Positions 1 to 5,465 of a DNA stretch of 5,672 bases are shown piece by piece. The stretch is from positions 1-5,672 of the forward strand of contig CALCHA010000250.1 of the NCBI GenBank assembly GCA_937901265.1, in the 5' to 3' direction. Each line of letters begins with the position of its first letter. Position 1 is the stretch's first letter. The translations under genes and the position numbers were made by a program. Below the pieces are notes generated by a model, which was given only the letters and a program-made list of their open reading frames with translations, made no database searches and was not told where the DNA came from. Source of the DNA: an uncultured Phycisphaerales bacterium (GTDB lineage: Bacteria > Planctomycetota > Phycisphaerae > WQYP01).

Positions 1-194
1 AAGCCCTCCCCTCGCTGCGGCTCGATCCGGCAGTGCACTACCATCTGGGCATGGGCTACGCCAGGACCGGCCAGCCCGTTCTGGCGCGGATGCACCTGCA
101 GAATGTCGCGGCCCTCGCCGGCGACACTCAGGACAAGACCGCCATCCCCGAGCTTGCCCTGGCCAGCGCGGCGCTCAAGACGCTGCCGCAGTAA
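1..194 (+). CDS. C-terminal part of a TPR-like protein (5' end outside window)
   Basis: The last 63 codons of a gene entering from the left edge are visible; complete codons begin at base 3 and TAA is at 192-194. The visible part contains HYHLGMGYARTG followed by a second amphipathic helix (LARMHLQNVAALAG). This is the helix-turn-helix spacing of a tetratricopeptide repeat: small residues at the G/A positions, an aromatic Y, then a second helix rich in A and L. A last helix (ELALASAALKTL) resembles the solvating helix that often caps a TPR array. TPR arrays bind other proteins; nothing here shows which. The reading frame ends 24 bases before the stop of the convergent coaB gene, and no terminator hairpin is evident between them. 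The rest of the protein is not in the window, so any catalytic or signal domain is unknown. The TPR call rests on one repeat only. Confidence 0.62.
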   Translation, partial: ALPSLRLDPAVHYHLGMGYARTGQPVLARMHLQNVAALAGDTQDKTAIPELALASAALKTLPQ

Positions 195-218
195 CCCGCT
201 GCTCCGGGTCGCACCGCG

Positions 219-968
219 TCACCCCCCCACCGGCCCGAGCCGCGCGAGGGTCCAGCCGACGATTCGCGCCGCCAGTTCGTTGCGCGGCACGCGCACCGCC
301 GCCGCATCATCCATGAGCCACGCCGCCGCGGCCCCGGGATCCGCCGGCCGCGCCATCTCCAGGGTGTTGGCCACCATCAAATCCGCCCCGCTGGCGCGCC
401 GCGACGCCCCCGCCACTGCCAGCAACTCCTCATCCCCCAGCGCCACCTCCAGCTTGAACTTGATCAGCACCCCGCCGAAGCCCCACGCCCCGCGAAACTC
501 GTCGATCAGCTTGCGCGTCTGCCGCGCCAGCACGGCAATCTCCGCGTGCGTCGACTTCACCTTCGGAGCGCTCACGTCGCGCGTGATCCAGGTTTCCGTG
601 CCGTCAGGATTGGGCGTTCGTGACACCACCCGATAGCTGCCCACCGGGGCGTAGTCGGCGACCGCCGCCGTCATCGCCACCACGTCGGTCGGGCTGCCCG
701 CATCGGTGATGCGCTCCCGCAGCAGCGTTTGCAGATCGGCGTGGGAGCGAAAGGTTTCCACCCCCAGCATGCCCCCCTTGCCGGTGAACCCGTCGAAACC
801 TGCCGCGTGCTCGCGGTTGGAGGTCAGCAGCGTCACATCGCCCAGCGAAAGAAACGCCATCGCCAGGTCCAACCCCGTCTGGCCGGAAAAAATATTACCC
901 CAGTCGCGCACGCGGTCGATCATTTCTCGCGTCGGCCCGGCGGTGATCAGCGTGTGAATTCTGCCCAT
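219..968 (-). CDS. coaB: Phosphopantothenate-cysteine ligase, monofunctional CoaB (DFP C-terminal family)
   Basis: This enzyme joins 4'-phosphopantothenate to cysteine after nucleotide activation, the second step from pantothenate to coenzyme A, in the cytoplasm. The 249-residue protein opens with the Rossmann-type glycine loop LITAGPTREMIDRVR (residues 7-21). GNIFSG (24-29) follows, matching the conserved N-x-SSG segment. AAVADYAP (101-108) is the family's substrate and dimer motif, and K136/K138 in APKVKS fit the conserved lysine region. IKFKLE (169-174) and VANTLE (199-204) complete the fold. Most bacteria fuse CoaB behind the flavoprotein decarboxylase CoaC. Here the frame begins directly at the CoaB domain, so CoaC must be encoded elsewhere. 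The FKLE and VAN-LE wording is closer to what I recall of human PPCS than of E. coli CoaBC. I chose the ATG at 966-968 because it sits just before the first beta strand. An in-frame ATG at 990-992 would add eight residues, but its GGGGAG touches the start codon. Neither start has a well-spaced ribosome site, and a leaderless message is possible. Confidence 0.86.
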   Translation of the reverse strand: MGRIHTLITAGPTREMIDRVRDWGNIFSGQTGLDLAMAFLSLGDVTLLTSNREHAAGFDGFTGKGGMLGVETFRSHADLQTLLRERITDAGSPTDVVAMTAAVADYAPVGSYRVVSRTPNPDGTETWITRDVSAPKVKSTHAEIAVLARQTRKLIDEFRGAWGFGGVLIKFKLEVALGDEELLAVAGASRRASGADLMVANTLEMARPADPGAAAAWLMDDAAAVRVPRNELAARIVGWTLARLGPVGG

Positions 969-975
969 GCCCGCC

Positions 976-1004
976 AGTATGGTTCGCGGCATCTCCCCAT
1001 GCAA
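976..1004 (-). promoter_or_regulatory. Candidate leaderless promoter of coaB
   Basis: Read on the minus strand, TTGCAT (plus bases 999-1004) is followed after 17 bases by CATACT (976-981), and seven bases later by the preferred coaB ATG. Transcription would start at or next to the A of the start codon, giving a leaderless message. That would explain why no Shine-Dalgarno site is found at normal spacing. The -35 match is weak (three of six) and the -10 match moderate (four of six), so this is only a candidate. Confidence 0.3.
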
Positions 1005-1026
1005 CGGGAAAAGTGCCGGGCGGCGG

Positions 1027-1055
1027 TTGGCGGGTGGCGGGTAACGCCCTACCAT
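1027..1055 (+). promoter_or_regulatory. Candidate sigma-70 promoter of the redoxin-TauE-DUF1634 unit
   Basis: TTGGCG (1027-1032) and TACCAT (1050-1055) are separated by 17 bases, the optimal spacing for a primary sigma factor. Each hexamer matches the consensus at four of six positions, including the most important T, A and last T of the -10 box. Transcription would begin near 1062, giving a leader of about 35 bases. The -10 box lies inside the inverted repeat CGCCC (1045-1049) / GGGCG (1057-1061), with the palindrome CCATGG at 1052-1057. This could be a binding site or chance in GC-rich DNA. Confidence 0.4.
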
Positions 1056-1069
1056 GGGGCGACGCACAG

Positions 1070-1093
1070 CGGGAGCACGCCCACCGGGAGCAC
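1070..1093 (+). repeat. Direct repeat carrying two Shine-Dalgarno-like sites before the redoxin gene
   Basis: CGGGAGCAC occurs at 1070-1078 and again at 1085-1093, exactly 15 bases apart. The downstream GGGAG (1086-1090) lies six bases before the ATG at 1097 and is the likely ribosome site, which fixes the start of the redoxin. The upstream copy is too far away to serve that ATG. A small local duplication is the simplest explanation. Confidence 0.6.
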
Positions 1094-1096
1094 ACG

Positions 1097-1729
1097 ATGT
1101 CCAGCGATCGAAGTTCACAAAGCCGCCGCCAATGGGTGGGCACCTGGGTGCCCCTCCTCCCCATCCTCGTAGCAATGCTGATCGCCTTCGCCGCGGCGCA
1201 ATATGGCCGCCTGCGCGGGACCCCGCCGCCCACCATGGCGATGCCCGTGATGTCCCACGCCGCACCCGAGATGCCCTCCGCCCCCGATATCATGGACCCT
1301 GCCCCCGACTTCACCCTCCCCGACGTCCACGGCGGCGATCTGCACCTTGCCGCTCTCGAAAAGCAAGGCCCCGTCCTTGTCATTTTTTATCTCGGCTACA
1401 ACTGCCCACGCTGCGTCGCCCACCTGCGGGAAATCGAAGAACACATCGATGAGATTCGCGCGACCGGCGGACAGGTCGTGGCGATCAGCCCGGATACTCC
1501 CGACAACCTTAAAAAAAGCGTGGATGCCTTTGGCGATTTTCCCTTCCCGCTTCTCGCCGATCCCGACCTGAAAGCCTTCCGCGACTATGGCCTGGTGTTC
1601 GGCAAGGATGCGCTCTTCCACGGCTGCTACATCGTCGATAAGGAGGGCGCGGTCGCCTTCGCCATGCGCAGCTCCCATCCCTACGACAACGTCAACGGCC
1701 TCGTGGCCACCCTGCGCGGTATGAAGTAA
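1097..1729 (+). CDS. Membrane-anchored peroxiredoxin-like protein (AhpC/TSA, thioredoxin fold)
   Basis: The 210-residue protein begins with a short basic stretch and one hydrophobic segment (about residues 14-34, WVPLLPILVAMLIAFAAAQ), either a membrane anchor or an uncleaved signal. A Pro/Met-rich linker (42-66) follows. The redoxin domain starts at PAPDFTLPDVHG (68-79), the classic AhpC/TSA opening, and runs to the end. The active-site segment is FYLGYNCPRC (97-106), with C103 as probable peroxidatic or nucleophilic cysteine and C106 forming a CxxC pair. VVAISPDTPDNLKK and PFPLLADPDLKAFRDYGL are the usual next strand and helix elements. The canonical P-x3-T/S-x2-C motif is absent; the wording fits the group of thioredoxin-like proteins with YxGxxCPxC. 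A third cysteine, C177 in FHGCYIVDKEG, sits on a core strand where other members usually carry a hydrophobic residue. With the anchor, the domain should face outside the cytoplasm and reduce peroxides or disulfides there. A bare thiol-disulfide oxidoreductase role cannot be excluded. The gene leads a unit with the TauE-like permease 46 bases downstream. Confidence 0.84.
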   Translation: MSSDRSSQSRRQWVGTWVPLLPILVAMLIAFAAAQYGRLRGTPPPTMAMPVMSHAAPEMPSAPDIMDPAPDFTLPDVHGGDLHLAALEKQGPVLVIFYLGYNCPRCVAHLREIEEHIDEIRATGGQVVAISPDTPDNLKKSVDAFGDFPFPLLADPDLKAFRDYGLVFGKDALFHGCYIVDKEGAVAFAMRSSHPYDNVNGLVATLRGMK

Positions 1730-1775
1730 TTTCCCCCGCCGCGGCTCTCAATCACGCACAAAATAAGGCGACGCC

Positions 1776-2615
1776 ATGAGCCCGCTCGTTTTCACCCTGG
1801 ACGTTTTCGGCGCGTCGATCGTCGCAGGGGGCGCCGGATCCATCCTCGGTCTGGGCGGCGGCATCATCGTCATCCCGGTGCTTACCCTCCTGTTCCATGT
1901 CGATATCCGCTACGCCATCGGCGCCTCCATCGTCAGCGTCATCGCCACCTCCAGCGGCGCTGCCGCCGCCTATGTCCGCGAGCACCTCGCCAACATGCGC
2001 GTCGCCATGTTCCTCGAACTGGGCACCACCACCGGCGCCCTCACCGGCGCGTTCCTCGCCGGCATTCTCAGCGGACGCGCTCTCTACATCATCTTCTCAC
2101 TCGTCCTGGGATACTCCGCCCTTGCCATGTTCCGCAAACGGCACGGCGAGAGCGGCCTCGACGTCCCGCCGGATCGCCTCGCCGACCGTCTCCGCCTCCA
2201 TGCCCAATATTACGATGAACAATCGGGCGAAGTCGTCACCTACCGCGTGACCCATACCGGCGTCGGGCTCGTGCTGATGTATATCGCAGGCGTCGTCTCG
2301 GGTCTGCTGGGCATCGGGTCGGGCAGCCTCAAGGTCCCCGCCATGGACCTCGCCATGCGCCTGCCCATCAAGGTGTCGTCGGCGACCAGCAACTTCATGA
2401 TCGGCGTCACCGCCGCCGCCTCCGCCGGCGTTTACTTCGCCCGGGGCGACATCGACCCCTTCATCGCCGCCCCCGTCGCCGCCGGCGTCCTCGTCGGCGC
2501 CATCGCCGGCTCGCGCATCCTGGGGAAACTTAAAAACAGCGCCATCCGCACCGCCTTCGTCATCGTGCTCGTGTGGATCTGCATCCAGATGATGTGGAAG
2601 GGACTTCACGGATGA
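1776..2615 (+). CDS. TauE/SafE-family membrane permease (probable anion exporter)
   Basis: This 279-residue integral membrane protein has the two-repeat layout of the TauE/SafE family. The first repeat carries SILGLGGGIIVIPVLTL (22-38) and the second SGLLGIGSGSLKVPAMDL (175-192), the matching glycine-rich and proline signatures of each half. Hydrophobic segments lie near 5-40, 45-66, 76-98, 101-118, 161-181, 203-221, 227-246 and 257-274, so about eight membrane passes. Between the halves is a polar loop (about 119-160) that is larger than the minimum seen in the family. Characterised relatives move sulfite, sulfoacetate or other organosulfur anions, but the family is broad and the substrate cannot be read from sequence. 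A TAAGG site (1764-1768) precedes the ATG by seven bases. The stop overlaps the start of the DUF1634 gene (ATGA), a sign of coupled translation. DUF1634 proteins are known neighbours of this permease family, which supports both calls. Confidence 0.92.
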   Translation: MSPLVFTLDVFGASIVAGGAGSILGLGGGIIVIPVLTLLFHVDIRYAIGASIVSVIATSSGAAAAYVREHLANMRVAMFLELGTTTGALTGAFLAGILSGRALYIIFSLVLGYSALAMFRKRHGESGLDVPPDRLADRLRLHAQYYDEQSGEVVTYRVTHTGVGLVLMYIAGVVSGLLGIGSGSLKVPAMDLAMRLPIKVSSATSNFMIGVTAAASAGVYFARGDIDPFIAAPVAAGVLVGAIAGSRILGKLKNSAIRTAFVIVLVWICIQMMWKGLHG

Positions 2616-3028
2616 ACCCGCAATCCCCCCTTAAAGTAGACCGCGACACCCGCACGGTGGAACGAATCATCAGCGTCCTCCTCCGCGCCGGCGTCATCCT
2701 TAGCCTCCTCGTCGTCGTCTCCGGAACCGTCGTCTCCTTCATCCATCACCCCGCCTATCTCACCAACGGCAAGGACCTGCGGACCCTTACCACCCCCGGC
2801 CATGCCCTGCCCGATACCCTGGCCGAAGTCTGGTCCGGCCTCCTCGCCGGCCGCGGGCAGTCCATCGTCGTCGCCGGCCTGCTGCTGCTGATTGCCACGC
2901 CGGTGCTCCGCGTCGCGGTCTCCATCGTTGCCTTCCTGGTCGAAAAGGACCGCCTCTTCGCCCTCATCACCGCCATCGTGCTGGCGCTGCTGCTGCTCTC
3001 CTTTTTCCTGGGCAAAGCGGGCGGGTAG
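2612..3028 (+). CDS. DUF1634 membrane protein, partner of TauE/SafE permease
   Basis: The 138-residue protein has three hydrophobic segments: about 19-43, 84-110 and 113-134. The first holds LLRAGVILSLLVVVSG, and the second runs into LLIATPVLRVAVSIVAFLVEKDRL, the arginine-containing stretch that marks the DUF1634 family. A polar loop with LTTPGHALPD lies between segments one and two. No biochemical function is established for the family. It is often found beside TauE/SafE permeases, and here it starts inside the permease stop codon. I infer a small accessory subunit or stabiliser of the transporter. A GGAAGGGA ribosome site (2596-2603) lies eight bases before the ATG at 2612, which settles that start over the in-frame upstream ATG at 2573, which lies inside the permease. 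The gene ends the unit and is followed by a strong terminator hairpin. Confidence 0.86.
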   Translation: MNPQSPLKVDRDTRTVERIISVLLRAGVILSLLVVVSGTVVSFIHHPAYLTNGKDLRTLTTPGHALPDTLAEVWSGLLAGRGQSIVVAGLLLLIATPVLRVAVSIVAFLVEKDRLFALITAIVLALLLLSFFLGKAGG

Positions 3029-3048
3029 CGCCCCCATCCGCAGCCATC

Positions 3049-3080
3049 AAAAAAAAACGCCCGCTTGCGCGGGCGCTTTT
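3049..3080. terminator. Bidirectional intrinsic terminator between DUF1634 gene and rpoD
   Basis: A perfect 7-bp GC stem (3058-3064 with 3069-3075) closes a TTGC loop. On the plus strand the stem is followed by C and then TTTT (3077-3080), ending the redoxin-TauE-DUF1634 message. On the minus strand it is followed at once by nine T residues (the A run at 3049-3057), ending rpoD about 30 bases after its stop. The uridine tract is much better on the rpoD side. This is the expected arrangement between convergent genes. Confidence 0.87.
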
Positions 3081-3104
3081 CAGAGATCATTTGTTTCGTG
3101 AGTC

Positions 3105-4931
3105 TTACTCGTGGGGCTCCTGCTCCGGGGGCTCGTCCGCGTCGTGCTCCTCGCCTTCAATCGGCCCAACTTCCCCCGCCGGCATCGCGCCGAGCGTGGC
3201 ATAAATGCTGCCGTCGAGGAATCCTTCAAGCTTGCGCGCCCGCACCGGATGCTGCAGCTTGCGGATGGCCTTGGCCTCCACCTGCCGCACGCGCTCGCGC
3301 GTCACCTTGAAGATGCGCCCAACTTCTTCCAGCGTGTCGGTATACCCGTCGCCGATGCCATACCGCAGCTTGATGATCTCTCGCTCGCGATAGGTCAGCG
3401 TCTTGAGCACCTGGTCGATCCGCTCCCGCAGCATCTCGCTGGTGGCGGTTTCGACGGGGTTCTCCGCGGCCTCATCTTCGATGAAATCGCCGAAGTAGGA
3501 ATCCTCCGACTCGCCCACCGGCCGATCCAGCGAGATGGGATGCCGCGAGATCTTCAGCACCCGCCGGCACTCGGCCACGGGCATCTTGGCTTCCTTGGAA
3601 ATCTCCTCGATCGTCGGCTCGCGTCCCAGCTCCTGCAGCAGCCGCTTGGAGATGTTCCGCAGCTTGCTCATCGTCTCGATCATGTGCACGGGGATGCGAA
3701 TCGTCCGCGCATGATCCGCGATCGCCCGGGTGATCGCCTGGCGAATCCACCACGTCGCATAGGTGGAGAATTTGTAGCCCCGGCGATATTCATACTTGTC
3801 GACCGCGCGCATCAGCCCGGTGTTGCCTTCCTGAATGATGTCCAGGAACGAAAGCCCGCGGTTGCGGTATTTTTTCGCGATCGACACCACCAGCCGCAGG
3901 TTGCCCCCGGAGAGCTTGCGCTTGGCGTCCTCATATTCGTTGAACACGAGCTGGATCGCCTGGCACCGCCGCACCAAAGCGTCGGGATCCTCCAGCACCA
4001 GCTCCTGCAGCCCCTCGAATTCCTCGGTCATCGCCTGCCGATCGTCCTCCGACATCTCCCGCCCGCGCGAGGGACGCTCGGTGAGCCGATGCTTCAGCTC
4101 CACCAGCTTGTTGCAGATCGACTGCAGCTTTTTCATCAGCGGAATGACCTTGCTGGTGCGGAGCGACAGCTCTTCGAGCAGCGTCACCGCCTTCCGCCGG
4201 CGGTTCCGCATCCGCCGCTTGATCTCTTCCTTCATGTTTTCGGAAGTGCCCGACTCCCGCCCTTTGAGCCAGTCCGCGCGGTTGTGCTCCAGCAGCTTGC
4301 GGATCGTGGCGAGATTCTCGGGGATACGCTTGGAAATGGTCCCCTTGGCGTCGACCTCGGCCGTCGAAATCCGCATCGTGCGGTCGAAGGGCAGCTCGCC
4401 CGATTCCACCTGCGCCAGAATGTCCACCGCGGACTGAATGCAGTAGTCCGACTCCAGCACCTTCCGGCGAAACGCCATCCTGGTGAGTTCAATCTTCTTG
4501 GCCAGACGAATTTCTTCATCACGCGTAAGCAGCGGGATCTCGCCCATCTGGGTCAGGTACATCCGCACCGGATCGTCGATGCGTTTCGACCCCGCCTCCG
4601 CGGCGTCGACCTCCTCCATTTTTTCGATTTCTTCCTCAGCGGCGCGCATCATCGCTTCGTCGGGCTCGTCGGGCGTCGGGGCCGGGACATGCTTGTTGCC
4701 CTCGGTTTCATCGAGCAACTCGATGCCCAGTTCATCAAACTGCTGCATGAGCGCGTCGAGACGATCCGGAGCGATGGCGTCATCGGGGAGCAGCTCGTTG
4801 AGCTCCTCATAAGTGAGGTAGCCCTGCGCCTTGCCCTTGGTCACCAGGAGCGCCAGGTTGGAGTTGGCCTTGGCAAGCGGAACGGTGTTGACGGTTGCGG
4901 GCGGTTGAACTTGAGTACCGGAACTGCTCAC
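3105..4931 (-). CDS. rpoD: Primary RNA polymerase sigma factor (sigma-70, RpoD)
   Basis: This 608-residue protein directs core RNA polymerase to housekeeping promoters. All regions are visible in order. Region 1.1 is [20 protein letters not shown] (residues 26-45) and what follows to about 75. Region 1.2 is [22 protein letters not shown] (119-140). A non-conserved segment of about 185 residues (150-335) is helical and basic, as in proteobacterial RpoD but shorter. Regions 2.1-2.4 span 336-410, with [37 protein letters not shown] and [18 protein letters not shown]398 and T401 correspond to residues that read the -10 box in E. coli. Region 3 spans about 413-490. Region 4 (502-562) contains the helix-turn-helix [22 protein letters not shown] that reads the -35 box. 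RpoD usually ends near FLD (571-573); here a further 35 residues, rich in E, D and P, follow. The region 1.1 and full non-conserved segment distinguish it from alternative sigma factors. The start is GTG at 4931-4929, with GGAGG four bases upstream, and no nearer ATG would keep region 1.1. No dnaG primase gene lies next to it. Confidence 0.98.
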   Translation of the reverse strand: MSSSGTQVQPPATVNTVPLAKANSNLALLVTKGKAQGYLTYEELNELLPDDAIAPDRLDALMQQFDELGIELLDETEGNKHVPAPTPDEPDEAMMRAAEEEIEKMEEVDAAEAGSKRIDDPVRMYLTQMGEIPLLTRDEEIRLAKKIELTRMAFRRKVLESDYCIQSAVDILAQVESGELPFDRTMRISTAEVDAKGTISKRIPENLATIRKLLEHNRADWLKGRESGTSENMKEEIKRRMRNRRRKAVTLLEELSLRTSKVIPLMKKLQSICNKLVELKHRLTERPSRGREMSEDDRQAMTEEFEGLQELVLEDPDALVRRCQAIQLVFNEYEDAKRKLSGGNLRLVVSIAKKYRNRGLSFLDIIQEGNTGLMRAVDKYEYRRGYKFSTYATWWIRQAITRAIADHARTIRIPVHMIETMSKLRNISKRLLQELGREPTIEEISKEAKMPVAECRRVLKISRHPISLDRPVGESEDSYFGDFIEDEAAENPVETATSEMLRERIDQVLKTLTYREREIIKLRYGIGDGYTDTLEEVGRIFKVTRERVRQVEAKAIRKLQHPVRARKLEGFLDGSIYATLGAMPAGEVGPIEGEEHDADEPPEQEPHE

Positions 4932-5236
4932 GAAACCTCCAGAGAGCTAGGGGCGGCCGGGCGTCGGGGAGAGCACGGCAGCACGGTCCGGGGGTGGCCT
5001 GACGCGGGCGGTGAGTGATGAAGGCGGCTGACGGCCCCAAAGGGCGGCGTACAGGCCCGTCGTCGCATGACGACCACTCGTGCGGGCGTAAGGCGTGTCC
5101 GGACAAGCGCGGGCAGGTAGGGCCCGCGGACGTAACAAACGCGCCGCCGAGGCCACGGTTTTACCAAGGCATTCGTCGGACGCGGATCGATTTTTCCAGC
5201 CCGCTCGGCCATGACCGAGCGTTGGGCGAACCGAGT
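4932..5236 (-). promoter_or_regulatory. Long structured 5' leader of rpoD (no recognised gene)
   Basis: If the promoter at 5237-5266 is used, the rpoD message carries about 300 untranslated nucleotides here. Three perfect short stem-loops are visible. One is CGCTCGG (5202-5208) with CCGAGCG (5215-5221), loop six, within the first 30 nucleotides of the message. One is CGCGGGC (5108-5114) with GCCCGCG (5122-5128), loop seven. One is GTCGTC (5059-5064) with GACGAC (5069-5074), loop GCAT. None is followed by a T run on the rpoD strand, so they are not ordinary terminators. I do not recognise a known riboswitch or autoregulatory element. GC-rich DNA yields hairpins by chance, so function is inferred from length and position only. 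Confidence 0.4.
4936..4940 (-). promoter_or_regulatory. Ribosome binding site of rpoD that fixes a GTG start
   Basis: On the minus strand GGAGG lies four bases before the GTG at 4931-4929. It is the strongest Shine-Dalgarno sequence in the window. There is no ATG at suitable spacing, so the GTG is the start. A GTG start can lower initiation somewhat. Confidence 0.9.
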
Positions 5237-5266
5237 ATTCTACGCCCACTCTGCCCGGCGTGCCAA
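5237..5266 (-). promoter_or_regulatory. Candidate sigma-70 promoter of rpoD
   Basis: On the minus strand TTGGCA (plus bases 5261-5266) is followed after 18 bases by TAGAAT (5237-5242). Each hexamer matches the consensus at five of six positions. Transcription would begin near base 5230 and run toward rpoD. No comparable pair was found between here and the rpoD start, so the long leader follows from this choice. A primary sigma gene read from its own sigma-70 promoter is normal. Confidence 0.6.
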
Positions 5267-5303
5267 TGCGAGGGAGAAAAATCACGCGCCCAAGCCTCTA
5301 TTC

Positions 5304-5315
5304 AATGTTCACATT
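5304..5315. promoter_or_regulatory. Short palindrome between the divergent promoters, possible operator
   Basis: AATGT (5304-5308) and ACATT (5311-5315) form perfect arms around a TC centre. The site lies upstream of the rpoD promoter on one side and of the secreted-protein promoters on the other, in the most AT-rich part of the window. The position suits a regulator site, but five-base arms also arise by chance. Confidence 0.25.
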
Positions 5316-5334
5316 AACGAATAATCGCCCATTT

Positions 5335-5362
5335 TTGACGCAGCAGGACAGGCCGGTACCCT
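5335..5362 (+). promoter_or_regulatory. Alternative upstream promoter for the 5466 gene
   Basis: TTGACG (5335-5340, five of six matches to -35) is followed after 16 bases by TACCCT (5357-5362), which keeps the T, A and last T of a -10 box. It would start transcription near 5369. It is weaker in the -10 element than the TATAAT downstream, but has the better -35 element. Confidence 0.3.
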
Positions 5363-5379
5363 TTTTGCGCCCGTTTTAC

Positions 5380-5385
5380 TATAAT
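5380..5385 (+). promoter_or_regulatory. Perfect TATAAT -10 box for the 5466 gene
   Basis: A perfect TATAAT lies in a locally AT-rich stretch 80 bases before the ATG at 5466. Transcription would begin near 5392, giving a leader of about 74 bases. There is no good -35 hexamer at 16-18 bases upstream (TACCCT at 17) and no TGn extension, so it may depend on an activator or on flanking AT richness. Confidence 0.5.
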
Positions 5386-5465
5386 AAATGCATGATGCGG
5401 GGGGTGTCGGCGTTGTTCCTTCTTAGCGACCCAGGTTCCGAGACTCTAAAAAGTGGGATGTTGCC

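Noticed and set aside
103..636. Plus-strand frame of 177 codons over the TPR end and coaB
   Set aside because: It lies mostly antisense to coaB, is Ser/Pro/Arg-rich without a domain, and crosses the real TPR stop in another frame.
1013..1096. Upstream start for the redoxin at 1013
   Set aside because: The added 28 residues have no family match, cover the candidate promoter, and lack a ribosome site. ATG 1097 has GGGAG at good spacing followed directly by a membrane anchor.
993..1265. N-terminal extension of coaB up to an ATG at 1265
   Set aside because: The extra residues are Arg/Gly/Pro-rich low-complexity sequence that overlaps the redoxin gene on the other strand. The ligase domain begins only after 968.
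1115..1678. Minus-strand frame of 187 codons opposite the redoxin
   Set aside because: It is a Gly/Asp/Glu-rich shadow typical of the antisense of GC-rich genes, with no ribosome site or domain.
3049..3057. Nine-A run as a slippage or frameshift site
   Set aside because: It lies outside any coding region and is explained as the T tract of the rpoD terminator.
3111..5018. Very long plus-strand frame (635 codons) opposite rpoD
   Set aside because: It is the antisense of a certain rpoD gene. High GC and the codon choice of rpoD remove stops from this frame. The product is rich in L, R, H and P with no recognisable domain.
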